Source: Pelagisphaera sp964404745 (GTDB taxonomy: Bacteria > Verrucomicrobiota > Verrucomicrobiia > Opitutales > Opitutaceae). Taken from it: 64,000 nucleotides of DNA. Positions 34,646 to 43,947 of the stretch are shown one piece after another. Each line of letters begins with the position of its first letter. Positions within the stretch are counted from its first letter, which is position 1. The notes under the pieces are model-generated. The model saw nothing but the letters and a program-made list of their open reading frames with translations, did not search any database and had not been told where the DNA came from. The stretch spans positions 62,001-126,000 of the forward strand of contig CAYOLG010000008.1 of assembly GCA_964404745.1 (NCBI GenBank), in the 5' to 3' direction. The position numbers were made by a program, and so were the translations under genes.

Positions 34646-34655
34646 ACCATTGGAA

Positions 34656-35798
34656 CTAGAAGGCCAGAAAGTCTCGAACGAGATTAAACAGCTCATCGGA
34701 TTCCACCAGGAAGGAGTCGTGACCCAGGTCTAGATCTAGTTGCGTATAGGTAGCTTGAACGCCTTGTTTCAACATAGCTAATACTATCTCCCGATTCTGC
34801 TCAGGAGGGAATAGCCAATCGGAAGTGAAGCCGACCGACAGGGCCTTGCATTTCAAATTTTGGAAAGCCTTGTCCAAGCTTCCATAAGAGTGGGCCAGAT
34901 CGAAGTACCCTAATGCTCGAGTGAAATACAGGTAGGTGTTGGCGTCGAAGCGATTGATGAAGCTCTCCCCTTGGTAGCGCAGATAGCTTTCCACCTCGAA
35001 TTGGATGTCGAATGAGTAGCGATTGCCTTCCCCCTGCGGGCGGCGCCGGCCGAATTTCCGCTCCATGCCGCGATCGGATAGGTAGGTAATGTGGGCCATC
35101 ATGCGGGCGATGGCCAAACCGACGTCGGGCCCTTCTCCCTCGGAGTAGTTCCCTTGCAGCCATTTAGGATCCTGCATAATGGCTTGCCGCCCGACTTCAT
35201 CGAAGGCTATCGCTTGGGCGTTTTGCCGCCATGTCGTAGCCATAGGAATGATACGCTTGACGAAATCAGGGTATTCAATTGCCCATTGCATTACCTGCAT
35301 GCCGCCCATGGAGCCTCCGATCACGGCATAGAGCTCTCTGATGCCCAAGCTATCCAGCAGAATCTTTTGCGAGCGAACCATATCGCGAATCGTGACAAAG
35401 GGGAAGGTCAAGTTGTAGGGCTTGCCGCTATTCGGATCAATGGACATGGGCCCCGTCGATCCTTGGCAGCCGCCAATGCAGTTAGCGCAGAGCACGAAAA
35501 AGCGATTGGTATCGATGGGCTTGCCCGGACCGATCATGCTATTCCACCAGCCCGGCTTGCGGTCGTGCAGCGAATGGACGCCGGCGCAATGGTGATCTCC
35601 AGTAAGGGCGTGGGCCACGAGAATGGCGTTATTCTTTTGGGCGTTCAGTTCACCGTAAGCCTCATAGCGTAGTGAAAATTCGGGGATCGATTGGCCGCTC
35701 TCGAACTCGAACGCTTCAGAGTGATGGAAGTCCTTGGGTGAAACTAATCCGATTTCTCCGTCGGTAACCTGAATAAAATCTTCCTCTGCGTGGTTCAT
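34656..35798 (-). CDS. metX: Homoserine O-acetyltransferase/acyltransferase
   Basis: 380 residues from ATG at 35798; an upstream TTG at 35822 is the alternative. Alpha/beta-hydrolase fold: VAHALTGDHHCAG (oxyanion region), GPGKPIDTNRFFVLCANCIGGCQGSTGP, nucleophile Ser in VIGGSMGGMQVMQWA, and the late Asp and His in SDWLFPPEQ and DLGHDSFLVE. It acylates homoserine with acetyl- or succinyl-CoA for methionine synthesis; acyl specificity was not resolved. I looked for a SAM riboswitch upstream and saw none. Confidence 0.94.
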   Translation of the reverse strand: MNHAEEDFIQVTDGEIGLVSPKDFHHSEAFEFESGQSIPEFSLRYEAYGELNAQKNNAILVAHALTGDHHCAGVHSLHDRKPGWWNSMIGPGKPIDTNRFFVLCANCIGGCQGSTGPMSIDPNSGKPYNLTFPFVTIRDMVRSQKILLDSLGIRELYAVIGGSMGGMQVMQWAIEYPDFVKRIIPMATTWRQNAQAIAFDEVGRQAIMQDPKWLQGNYSEGEGPDVGLAIARMMAHITYLSDRGMERKFGRRRPQGEGNRYSFDIQFEVESYLRYQGESFINRFDANTYLYFTRALGYFDLAHSYGSLDKAFQNLKCKALSVGFTSDWLFPPEQNREIVLAMLKQGVQATYTQLDLDLGHDSFLVESDELFNLVRDFLAF

Positions 35799-35993
35799 TG
35801 AGAATCGGGTTTTAAGCAACAAGGGCAGGGCTGAAGAGTCATCCTATCGAGAGCCCCGCGTCAAGCGGGACAATCCGATATGACAAAGTATCGGTTCAGA
35901 GATTGTCTGCCAAGTCGGTTTTACAGGTTTCAATTTAATTAAACGAGAGCGGGTTTCGGTCCCGTTGCCCAGGAGCAAGTTCCGAGGCATTCC

Positions 35994-36032
35994 TTTAGGT
36001 AGGGAGGACCGTCTCGGTCCTCCCTACCTAAA
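35994..36032. repeat. Perfect 18-base hairpin in a 451-base gene-free stretch
   Basis: TTTAGGTAGGGAGGACCG (35994-36011) pairs completely with 36015-36032 around a three-base loop. CCTCCCTACCT within it recurs at 50411-50421. A 15-base palindrome GCGGGTTAAACCCGC follows at 36170. Being symmetric it could terminate both metX-upstream and yebC-downstream transcripts, but no T tract follows. The rest of 35799-36249 shows no gene. Confidence 0.6.
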
Positions 36033-36249
36033 AGCCGAAGCAACAGCCTGCCCTCCCGCTCAGCGCATATACGTCAACTTAGCCCAAAGAGCAGAGGTTC
36101 CTGTTTCATTGGCGGATTGTAGGAACTGATTTGTGCCGCGATCTCTAAAGGGTTAACCATGAAAGTATTGCGGGTTAAACCCGCTCCCGCGCTTAGCTTT
36201 CTATGAGACCGACACGGATGGGCGCATTGCGGTTTATCAGCCCGGCTAA

Positions 36250-36996
36250 CTATTCCTCGTCCAGAAACTTGACGGGAATATCGGCGTTGTGGAAGACGTT
36301 CTGGACATCATCCAAATCATCCAGGGCGTCGATTAGGCGCATAACTTGTTTGGCGTCCTCCTGGTTGGCAATCGGAGTCAAGCTCTCGGGGAGGTAGGCA
36401 AGCTCAGCGTTGTCAGGTTCGATATCGGCCTGGGCGAGGGCTTGGCTAACGTTGTCGAACTCGGCCAACGGCGCGAGTACCTCGAAATACTCTTCCTCAA
36501 TTTTCAGGTCTTCAGCGCCGGCATCGAGGGCGACCTCCATCAAGGTCTCCTCGTCGGTTTTCTCTTTGGAAATGATAAATTGCCCATTTCTTTGAAACAT
36601 GAAGGCCACGGAGCCTGCCCCGCCGAGGTTGCCGCCGTTCTTGGAGAAAGTTGAGCGGACTTCGGATGCGGCTCGGTTTTTGTTGTCGGTCGTGACCTCG
36701 ACGACGACCGCGATCCCGTGTGGGGCGTAGCCCTCGTACACGAATTCCTCGTAGACGACTCCCGGAAGCTCGCCGGTGCCCTTTTTAATGGCCCGCTCTA
36801 TATTTTCGGCAGGCATGTTTTCCGCTCGGGCTTTGAGCAGCGCTGTCCGCAATTTCGGATTCATGTCGGGGTCCCCGCCCCCAGCTTTGGCAGCGAGGGA
36901 GATATCTTTCGATAGGCGACTAAAAATCTTGCCGCGCTTGGCGTCAGCCGCGCCTTTCTTGCGCTTGATAGTCGACCATTTGCTGTGTCCGGACAT
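36250..36996 (-). CDS. yebC: YebC/TACO1-family protein
   Basis: 248 residues. N-terminal MSGHSKWSTIKRKKGAADAK is the family hallmark; KGTGELPGVVYEEFVYEGYAPHGIAVVVE and NKNRAASEVRSTFSKNGGNLG follow. YebC proteins were long annotated as transcription regulators; recent work ties this family to ribosomes and relief of stalling at proline-rich stretches. Its acidic C-terminus (DALDDLDDVQNVFHNADIP) is also conserved. It follows yidC's 5' neighbour on the same strand but lies downstream of nothing obvious, so it may be monocistronic. Confidence 0.95.
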   Translation of the reverse strand: MSGHSKWSTIKRKKGAADAKRGKIFSRLSKDISLAAKAGGGDPDMNPKLRTALLKARAENMPAENIERAIKKGTGELPGVVYEEFVYEGYAPHGIAVVVEVTTDNKNRAASEVRSTFSKNGGNLGGAGSVAFMFQRNGQFIISKEKTDEETLMEVALDAGAEDLKIEEEYFEVLAPLAEFDNVSQALAQADIEPDNAELAYLPESLTPIANQEDAKQVMRLIDALDDLDDVQNVFHNADIPVKFLDEE

Positions 36997-37057
36997 GGGC
37001 TAAGTTAGGAATTAGGATTGAAGAATGAAGAAATGTTTGGGGCGACGATTCCCCGGA

Positions 37058-38860
37058 TTATCCTTTTTTGCGCCGCTTCTTTTTGGGAGCTTCCATGGCC
37101 TTTTTCAAGGCGGGTGGAAGCTCTATTTCAAAGTCGTCTTTCTTCCGATTTATCATCCACTGCTGGCCTATAGTAAAAACATTATTGACGGTCCAGTAGA
37201 GCACGAGACCGGATGCGAATGTGTAGATGATGGGGAAAAAGATGTAGGGCATGAACTTCATCATCTTCACCTGGGCATTGTCTACGGAAGGAGTGGGCAT
37301 CATGCCCATCTGGATGACGAGCGAAACAAGGTAGATAAAGGGCAGTATGTTGAACTGGTCGCCCATGAAGGGAATACTAAATGGCAGCGTGAAAATGCCC
37401 TCTTGCATGGAAAGGTCGGCTATCCAGATGAATTCAGCCAGCCTCAATTCCGCAGCGCTTCGCAGCATGTAGAACAAGCCGAAGAATATAGGAATCTGAA
37501 TGAGCATTGGCAGACAGCCTGCGACCGGATTCACTTTGTTGAGCCGATACATGGCCATCATCATCTCCTGCTTTTTTTGGGGGCTGTCGGCGAACTTCTC
37601 GTTGATCGCCTTCATGGGCTCTTGAAGCTTGCCCATCCGCTTCATGGAGCGGGACGAAATCAAGTTGATCGGCAAAAAGATTATTTTAATGGCCAGAGTG
37701 AGAAGGATGATGGCGACTCCGTAGTTATGGGAAAAACTGTAGAAGCCATTCATCATGGTCAGCAGGAGTTTGGAGATGGCCCCGAAAAAGCCGAACTGCA
37801 TTCCCTCCTCTGTATTTTCTCCCACTCGGGAGACGCGATCGAATTCCTTGGGGCCAATGTAGTAGTCGAATTCGAAAATCTGCGTGTTTTGGGGGGACAA
37901 GGTGAAGCTATCCATTTTAAGCAGCCCGGTCATCCCGAGCTGCGGTCGGGACTGATTGGGCAACTGGGGAAATTCGACGGGTTGGGCGAAATAGCCGACC
38001 CCGCTTTGACTGGGCTTCAATATCGTTATGAAGAATTGGTTTTTCAGCGAAATCCAATCCACGCTTCGATCCTCGGCAATGTAGTCCCTGGGCTCGGAGG
38101 AAAAGAACGGTATGCTGCTGCCGGTGAACTTGCTCTGAGCTAGAAACTCGGTGTCTTCGCCATCGAAGTAGCCGAAGGTGAGCAGTTGGGCGTCTTGAGG
38201 GCCTGAAGGAGCTACCGTCCCGGCATTGAGGCTAAAGTCGCTGATGAAAAGAGCTTGATCGGTGAGGTTGCGAAACTCGAGCTCATGCTTGATTAGGTAG
38301 GCCTTCTCTTGGCTAGTGTCCTCGTGGATGGTGTAGCGACGGGTCACCTGATAGTTACCCTGCACCACTCTGCGGAATTCGACTTTGTTGGGATCGCTGC
38401 TAGGCTCGACCAATTGGAATGACTCTGTCTTGTCGAGGCCGAGCAGTCCGGTCAGCTCAAGTGCTGGTCCAGATCGCTTCCCATTCATTTTGTAGGGAGA
38501 GGGGTCGTCGCGGGAAGTTGCGAATTCCTTGAGCACGATTTCCTGGATAGCCCCCCCGTAGTTGGTGAAACGGGCTTCCATTAGATCGTTTTCCCGAGTG
38601 ACGACGATCTCGTCCAAGTTGCCATCCAGGCTTTCCAAAATGGCGGGCCCGGTCTTGGGTTGTTGAGACGGGCTTGCGTCGACAGGAATGGCTCGACCAG
38701 TTTCGCTTGGCCCAGTCGATTGGCTTACTGGGCGTTCGGATGCTGGGGAATCGGCTGGAGATTCGGCTTTGGGATCGGATGGCGGCGGGGCCTGATAAAA
38801 CATCAGGGCGAAGGCTGCGAAAAGCAGTAGCAGTCCAATTGCAGTGTTCTTCTTATCCAT
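37058..38860 (-). CDS. yidC: Membrane protein insertase YidC
   Basis: 600 residues, the long Gram-negative form. N-terminal helix (TAIGLLLLFAAFALMFYQ), a large periplasmic beta domain (~95-370), and the conserved insertase core from ~375: YSFSHNYGVAIILLTLAIKI, SMKRMGKLQEPMKAINEKF with the hydrophilic-groove Arg nearby, PMLIQIPIFFGLFYMLRSAAELR, and the basic tail KKAMEAPKKKRRKKG. Third in the rpmH-rnpA-yidC cluster; no yidD lies in the 121-base gap. A 372-codon open frame on the opposite strand is a shadow. Confidence 0.96.
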   Translation of the reverse strand: MDKKNTAIGLLLLFAAFALMFYQAPPPSDPKAESPADSPASERPVSQSTGPSETGRAIPVDASPSQQPKTGPAILESLDGNLDEIVVTRENDLMEARFTNYGGAIQEIVLKEFATSRDDPSPYKMNGKRSGPALELTGLLGLDKTESFQLVEPSSDPNKVEFRRVVQGNYQVTRRYTIHEDTSQEKAYLIKHELEFRNLTDQALFISDFSLNAGTVAPSGPQDAQLLTFGYFDGEDTEFLAQSKFTGSSIPFFSSEPRDYIAEDRSVDWISLKNQFFITILKPSQSGVGYFAQPVEFPQLPNQSRPQLGMTGLLKMDSFTLSPQNTQIFEFDYYIGPKEFDRVSRVGENTEEGMQFGFFGAISKLLLTMMNGFYSFSHNYGVAIILLTLAIKIIFLPINLISSRSMKRMGKLQEPMKAINEKFADSPQKKQEMMMAMYRLNKVNPVAGCLPMLIQIPIFFGLFYMLRSAAELRLAEFIWIADLSMQEGIFTLPFSIPFMGDQFNILPFIYLVSLVIQMGMMPTPSVDNAQVKMMKFMPYIFFPIIYTFASGLVLYWTVNNVFTIGQQWMINRKKDDFEIELPPALKKAMEAPKKKRRKKG

Positions 38861-38981
38861 CCGGGATTGATTTAGTCTGGCTGTTTCGCATACTGGCGAA
38901 GATCGGTCATAAAAGAGTGTGGAATTCGGCAGGCAAGCAGAATAAGAGGTCCCAACGGGAGTTCTTCTTGTTTGAACGACG

Positions 38982-39347
38982 TCATGGTTTCGGCCGTATC
39001 ACCCTCAGGTACTTCATGGCCTGAAGGAAGCGATGCTCCAATTCCTGGAATGAGGCTGTCGTCGAAGGCTTGCGGATGCTCAGCAACAAATCAGATCCGA
39101 CTCGAAGTTGATGGCGATTGGTCCGAAAAAGCTCTCGGTATTGCCGCTTTGCTCGGTTGCGAGCAACGGCGTTGCCGACGCGCTTGGAGGCTGATATCCC
39201 AATTCGGGCGGGAAGATCTCCAGTCTCGGGCAAGGCGAAGAGAATAAAGTAGGGGCATCGGTAGGGCTTACCCCTTTGGCGAACCCGAACAAAATCCCGA
39301 TTTCGCTTTAGTCGGCTTGATGCGGGTAGAGTCTGCTTCGGAGACAT
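38982..39347 (-). CDS. rnpA: Ribonuclease P protein component
   Basis: About 121 residues from ATG at 39347, which has GGAGAG six bases upstream; a longer frame would overlap rpmH. The signature basic helix ARIGISASKRVGNAVARNRAKRQYRELFR and LKRNRDFVRVRQRGKPYRCPYFILF are typical. It binds the RNase P RNA for tRNA 5' maturation. It lies 31 bases after rpmH, as in most bacteria. Confidence 0.95.
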   Translation of the reverse strand: MSPKQTLPASSRLKRNRDFVRVRQRGKPYRCPYFILFALPETGDLPARIGISASKRVGNAVARNRAKRQYRELFRTNRHQLRVGSDLLLSIRKPSTTASFQELEHRFLQAMKYLRVIRPKP

Positions 39348-39378
39348 GGCAGGCTCTCCGAGTTGGCGTTTAGACAGA

Positions 39379-39516
39379 TTAAACGTTGACCAGGCGTTTG
39401 CGTCCCTTGCGTCGACGGGCGTTGATAACAGCCCGTCCGCCGCGAGTACCCATGCGGGCCCGGAACCCAATCTTGCGGACTCGTTTCAAGCGATGTGGTC
39501 TATAGGTCGGTCTCAT
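39379..39516 (-). CDS. rpmH: 50S ribosomal protein bL34
   Basis: 45 residues starting MRPTYRPHRLKRVRKIGFRA and continuing through RMGTRGGRAVINARRRKGRKRL, which is the standard bL34 sequence. The gene is too short for a 60-codon cut-off and was read directly from the minus strand. It heads the rpmH-rnpA-yidC cluster and has a promoter 27 bases upstream. Confidence 0.97.
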   Translation of the reverse strand: MRPTYRPHRLKRVRKIGFRARMGTRGGRAVINARRRKGRKRLVNV

Positions 39517-39542
39517 GACAAGAAAATCGAAAAAAGAGGGAG

Positions 39543-39572
39543 AAAATGGAAATACGGGAGGGGCGTTGTCAA
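39543..39572 (-). promoter_or_regulatory. Promoter of the rpmH-rnpA operon
   Basis: On the minus strand a consensus -35 TTGACA (39572-39567), an 18-base spacer and CATTTT (39548-39543) as -10. It lies between purC and rpmH. I saw no DnaA boxes nearby, so this is not an obvious replication origin. Confidence 0.5.
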
Positions 39573-39612
39573 GCTTGGAAGGAATAAGTTTCGTTATCGC
39601 TCAGCAGACGCC

Positions 39613-40533
39613 TTACCCGACACTCGACAAACGGCTGTAGACCTCGAGGTAGCGCCTTTGGGTTCTTTCGACGATTTCGGCGGGCAACTCGGGGCCGGGA
39701 TCGGTCTTGTTCCAATCCAAGGTTTCCAGATAGTCGCGAACAATTTGCTTGTCGAAGCTGTTGGGGGAGATTCCCTCTCTCCATTCGGACGCCTCCCAGT
39801 AGCGCGACGAATCTGGAGTGAGAGCCTCGTCGATCAAGTAAAGCTTCCCGTCACTATCAAGACCGAATTCGAATTTAGTATCCGCTAGAATGATACCGGC
39901 TTTACTCGCCAATTCGTGGCCGAATCTGTATAGCTCCTCGCTCTTCATTTTCACTTGATCGAACACTTCGCATCCGACGATGTCGCGAGCCTCTTTTTCG
40001 GTTATGGGCAGGTCGTGGCCTGCTTGGGCTTTGGTCGTGGGGGTGAAGATTGGCTCGGGAAGCTGGGAAGCCAAATTGAGTCCTTCCGGAAGCGGAATGC
40101 CGCACACGCTTCGAGATTTCTGATAGGAACCCCAGCCGGATCCAGCTAGATAGCCACGAACAACGCATTCGATTTCCAGGGGTCGCAGTTTCTTGACGGC
40201 CATGCTTCTCAATTGCCCATCCGCGCTTAGGCCAAGCTGGTCTTTGAGAAACGCGTCCTCATTGGGGATGAGATGGTTGGCTACGATGTCCTTGGTCTTC
40301 TCGAACCAAAAGCGGCTTAGTTGGGTTAGAATGGCGCCTTTGCCGGGAATACCGCCCGGCAGGACGACGTCGAATGCTGAAATTCGATCAGTCGCGACCA
40401 AGAGAATGCGGTCCCCTAGATCGAAGATTTCCCGCACCTTCCCTGAGGCGATCTTGGGTGCCTCAATCGATTCGCGCAGTTCCCTGATGGGGATTTTGGG
40501 GAGAGCCAATGCTAGTGCGTCGCCGGAAATCAT
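39613..40533 (-). CDS. purC: Phosphoribosylaminoimidazole-succinocarboxamide synthase
   Basis: 306 residues, the longer ~300-residue class. KIASGKVREIFDLGDRILLVATDRISAFDVVLPGGIPGKG is the N-terminal nucleotide-binding region, ECVVRGYLAGSGWGSYQ and LADTKFEFGLDSDGKLYLIDEALTPDSSRYW carry the substrate- and Mg-binding residues. It condenses aspartate with CAIR in purine synthesis. It stands just upstream of the rpmH operon on the same strand but is separated by a promoter. Confidence 0.95.
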   Translation of the reverse strand: MISGDALALALPKIPIRELRESIEAPKIASGKVREIFDLGDRILLVATDRISAFDVVLPGGIPGKGAILTQLSRFWFEKTKDIVANHLIPNEDAFLKDQLGLSADGQLRSMAVKKLRPLEIECVVRGYLAGSGWGSYQKSRSVCGIPLPEGLNLASQLPEPIFTPTTKAQAGHDLPITEKEARDIVGCEVFDQVKMKSEELYRFGHELASKAGIILADTKFEFGLDSDGKLYLIDEALTPDSSRYWEASEWREGISPNSFDKQIVRDYLETLDWNKTDPGPELPAEIVERTQRRYLEVYSRLSSVG

Positions 40534-40861
40534 GGGGAGACTTTAGAAAGACAAAAGGACTCGGAAAGCTTTTTCGCAAGAATCGCTTGGCGGCAAGAGT
40601 CCGCTAAAGCTCGCCTGGAGGTCGAGCTCCACCTTAACGCATGTGGTATTACCGGGTGGAACGAGACAGCCTGCCTCGGCGAAGCTCGAAGCGAAGACGG
40701 ATCCCGGCGCGTTTAATCCATTAGAAATCCAGTTGAGTTGACTGCAATACGCGACTGCGGGACCGCCGAACGATATGATTGTCCAGCCAAGTTAAGTCAA
40801 TGTGGCCGCTCGGAGATCGTCCGCTACCACAGACCCCACTCTGTTAATTAGATTGTGTTCG
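40534..40861. other. 328-base intergenic region with repeat fragments
   Basis: No gene is visible. It holds an imperfect palindrome TGGAGGTCGAGCTCCA (near 40616-40631) and a 27-base segment, 40802-40828, shared (22/27) with 34465-34491. Its far end is the downstream flank of the GTPase operon, so a terminator would be expected, but no stem with a T tract was found. Confidence 0.5.
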
Positions 40862-43858
40862 CTATTTCAGCAAAGGGGGAAGATAATCGTCGTATCGATC
40901 GAGACTGAGGTCCCAGCCGGTTTGGGCTTTGGTTTGCTGGATGAGCCGCGCTGCTGAGCGGTCTTGGTAGCGGTAGGCCAAAACGGGCGAATAGGGGGCG
41001 ACTTGAACGTTATCAGTAAGAACTTCAATTCTGCCAGTGAGACCGTTAACGATCCAGAGTGTGTCGTTGTCGTACCGAGCCGAATCATTGTATTTGATTT
41101 TCCCCGACTCATCGGCCTGGCCGATAAGATTCATGGTTCCCTGCATCGCCAGCTCGTATAAGGTGGAGAAAGCCCTGGCTTCATCGACGAGATTGGTTTT
41201 GGAGGCGGCCCGAAAGTGTTCTGTCAACTGTACTGAGGGAGATATTTGCTCGACCGATGAGAGCCATAGGCGCTTATCGATCCCATTCGGCGATATTGAC
41301 TCGAGCGAGGCTTTCTGGATATCGAGCGATGGCGTCAAGGGAAGGCCCCATTTCCAAGGATTGAGTTCCATGAAGGCGATGAGTTGCTGTTGCCAGTAGG
41401 CTCGAAACGCGGGCGAGAGTGTCCTCAGGCGGGTGAGCTCGTCGATCAACTTGAGGGGAGCGAATCGCTCGCTTCCTGCAAGAATGCGCATCAAAGATAG
41501 CCGAAGCGATTCCTGAAAATAGATGGATTCCTTCGACAATTCGGAAGGTTCGTAGAAGAAGCCCCAAAATGTTCCATCGGGATGGCTCAGAAAGTTCATT
41601 TCCAGGGCGGTTTCATCGGCCGAGCCATTCTCTTTGAATCCCCAAACCTTGAAGCTGAAATTCACGCCAGTTTTTAGCCCGGCAGTATCCCCTTTGCGAA
41701 CCGGCTCTTTGAGGAAGACTGAGTACTGGCTCCTCGCGATTGGAGCTCCTTCGAAGTACTTTACCTTCGATTCGTAAATAGATGGGAAGTCAGTGTCGTT
41801 GATAAGACGTTGTAGAAAGGCTTTCTCGGGTTCATCGAGCTCGATTTCCGCGCTGGCGAAACTCGATGAGCGATTCAGTTCAGACCAGCCTTCGGCGCTA
41901 TCGGGAAGAATCAATGCATTTAGAAGCGAATCGTATTCGTTTTCCAATCGCAGTATGCGACCAACATTTCTTCGCCCTTCAGGAGGAAGCGTATCGAAGT
42001 TGTATATGGCCTCGAGGGATTGCAGATAGGATGGCAAGTCTTCAGCCCCGTTGATCGACTTTTGGGCGGCTTCCATAGTATCTCGCTTATTTTGAATCGA
42101 CCGCAGGGAATTTTCAATACGTTGTAGGCTTTGTAGTTGCAGGTCATTCGGATCCAGCTCGGGATATTTCGATAGGAATTCCCTTGCGTTGGATACGGAT
42201 TCGACGACGGCTCTAGATTGAGATTCGAATTGCCCGGCGTCGACGGCAGCGTTGGCTCGCGTCAAGCTGTTTTGAGCTTCGTCCACATAGGCTAGCAAGG
42301 CGCTTTTCCGGTCGGATTGAATTTGCTCGATTCGGTCCAGCCGCCACGTTTCGAATGCGGAAATACGACTCGCTATGTCCTTCGGCTCGGGAATGTCCAG
42401 CGATTCGCGAGTCGATTCCGCTTTTTCTAGCAGCGTTGTAATCTCTCCCGCATTGGGGTCCACTCCGCGCATCGATTTGATCTCGTCTAGCCTGTCGGCG
42501 ATCTGCGAATACACTGTCTGGAGCGATTGCTGTTCGCCTATCCAGTTCTCGAGGCTAGTGGCGGCTAATTTGAGAGTATGGTCTTCCGGAGCGCTGGCGA
42601 TAAGCTCGCTCCAGTCGCCCAAAGCAGATTGGGCCTGGGATATGTTCTGGCGAGCGGCCGCTTGGTTGATCGCTGCAGTAGCCGTTTGCAAGGTTTCAGC
42701 TTGCCGCCGATCCTGGACCTGCGTGTTCACGACCCAAACGATTGCCAGTATCGCCGCGATACCTCCTCCGCTGATAATCGCGTATTTCGGAGCCCTTTTT
42801 CGGTTGGCTTCCGATAGGGCTGTCCTAATCTCTTCCTGCAGTTCGGCAGGTATGCGCCGCCCCATCTTTTTCGCTTGGGATTGCAGGGATTTTAGACGCT
42901 CCTTAGCATCATGAACAGTCGCTTTCTTTCGCCCGAAACTGATGGAAACCCCCTGGAGCAGCTTCCTAAGATCGTCAATGGCATTCTGTAGCAAAATATT
43001 GGATTCAAATCTCGCGCGATGATGGGATATTTCTGTCGCGACTTTACCGTAGGCGTCGCGCAAAGCTGGCTCGATTTTCGAGCGCGTATCATCGAGGGTT
43101 AGGTCATAGTCGCAGCGAAGATAAGCCTTTTCCAAGGCTTCTTTTTCTTCTTGTGACTCCGATGATTTAGCCTGTTCGATGAGGGCGTTGACAGCCTTCG
43201 TCGCCTCAGCCCGCCTATGAGCGGCTATTCGATTGAGAACTGTTGCGCATGGACCTTCGGTATTTGGAATCTCGAGACCTGATTCTTGATAGCGGGCAGC
43301 TATAGCTTCGGGCTGCTCTGCGGGCACGAGCTCTTGAATCGAAGTGGCCAATTCCGACTCTGCCTGATTCAATAATTGGGCCTTAAGACGCTCGGACTCA
43401 CCGGTCAAGCTGGGGTCTTGGTCGCCGAACTGTTGGGCCAGGACATTGGCAATCCGAAAGGCTTGAAGCGTTTGCTTGGACCGAGCCTGAGCCCGGTATT
43501 CGTTCTGAAGCCAGGCCTTAATATCCTCGACCCCTGCGAAACGGTCTCGCAAGGCCTTAACTTTGCTGGAGTCAATCGTTGGTGGCGACTGCCATCTCAG
43601 AAGCTGGCAACGCTCTTTCCATTGTGCGGCTTCCGGGAAATCCAATTCGTCGAGAGCGGCCAAAGTGTTGGGTTCAGCGTGCCCTAGCAGGTAGGCTTCC
43701 AAGTCGGATTCCGCCTCGAGGCATTGGTTTAACCGATTCGCGTAGAAGCCGATTTCGGTGGCATATTGCCAGGCGAGACTCGCGGTTTCCAAACCGTTGG
43801 ATTCGCCCTTCAAGGCGGTTCGGATACGGTAGACAAGTCTGAATGCTTCGGGTCGCAT
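40862..43858 (-). CDS. Large single-pass membrane protein with coiled coils, third gene of the GTPase/GAP1-like operon
   Basis: 998 residues, family not recognised. Residues 1-355 are helical and charged, probably cytoplasmic. One membrane helix lies at ~359-377 (YAIISGGGIAAILAIVWVV) preceded by NRKRAPK, so the C-terminal ~620 residues should be outside the cytoplasm. The outer part begins with long helices (~380-680, coiled-coil-like with many Gln, Ala and Glu) and ends in a mixed alpha/beta region (~720-998; VNFSFKVWGFKENG, HPDGTFWGFFYEP, DNDTLWIVNGLTGRIEVL). It follows the GAP1-like gene by 89 bases on the same strand. I infer that it is the effector or envelope component of the system; nothing in its sequence proves this. 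Confidence 0.8.
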   Translation of the reverse strand: MRPEAFRLVYRIRTALKGESNGLETASLAWQYATEIGFYANRLNQCLEAESDLEAYLLGHAEPNTLAALDELDFPEAAQWKERCQLLRWQSPPTIDSSKVKALRDRFAGVEDIKAWLQNEYRAQARSKQTLQAFRIANVLAQQFGDQDPSLTGESERLKAQLLNQAESELATSIQELVPAEQPEAIAARYQESGLEIPNTEGPCATVLNRIAAHRRAEATKAVNALIEQAKSSESQEEKEALEKAYLRCDYDLTLDDTRSKIEPALRDAYGKVATEISHHRARFESNILLQNAIDDLRKLLQGVSISFGRKKATVHDAKERLKSLQSQAKKMGRRIPAELQEEIRTALSEANRKRAPKYAIISGGGIAAILAIVWVVNTQVQDRRQAETLQTATAAINQAAARQNISQAQSALGDWSELIASAPEDHTLKLAATSLENWIGEQQSLQTVYSQIADRLDEIKSMRGVDPNAGEITTLLEKAESTRESLDIPEPKDIASRISAFETWRLDRIEQIQSDRKSALLAYVDEAQNSLTRANAAVDAGQFESQSRAVVESVSNAREFLSKYPELDPNDLQLQSLQRIENSLRSIQNKRDTMEAAQKSINGAEDLPSYLQSLEAIYNFDTLPPEGRRNVGRILRLENEYDSLLNALILPDSAEGWSELNRSSSFASAEIELDEPEKAFLQRLINDTDFPSIYESKVKYFEGAPIARSQYSVFLKEPVRKGDTAGLKTGVNFSFKVWGFKENGSADETALEMNFLSHPDGTFWGFFYEPSELSKESIYFQESLRLSLMRILAGSERFAPLKLIDELTRLRTLSPAFRAYWQQQLIAFMELNPWKWGLPLTPSLDIQKASLESISPNGIDKRLWLSSVEQISPSVQLTEHFRAASKTNLVDEARAFSTLYELAMQGTMNLIGQADESGKIKYNDSARYDNDTLWIVNGLTGRIEVLTDNVQVAPYSPVLAYRYQDRSAARLIQQTKAQTGWDLSLDRYDDYLPPLLK

Positions 43859-43947
43859 GTGGTTTTACAAAAATTCGGTCGAGTAAGCTGTCGGTTTTGA
43901 ACAGAGAATACAATCCATTCCTCCGGCAAAGATGGGCGAGGTCTCGA

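Noticed and set aside
35799..36249. SAM riboswitch upstream of metX
   Set aside because: Only short unrelated hairpins were found; no SAM-I, SAM-II or SAH core could be matched by eye.
37025..38143. 372-codon plus-strand ORF
   Set aside because: Entirely antisense to yidC, which has clear conserved motifs; no domain visible in the plus frame.
39517..39612. Replication origin next to rpmH
   Set aside because: No TTATCCACA-like boxes and no dnaA gene.
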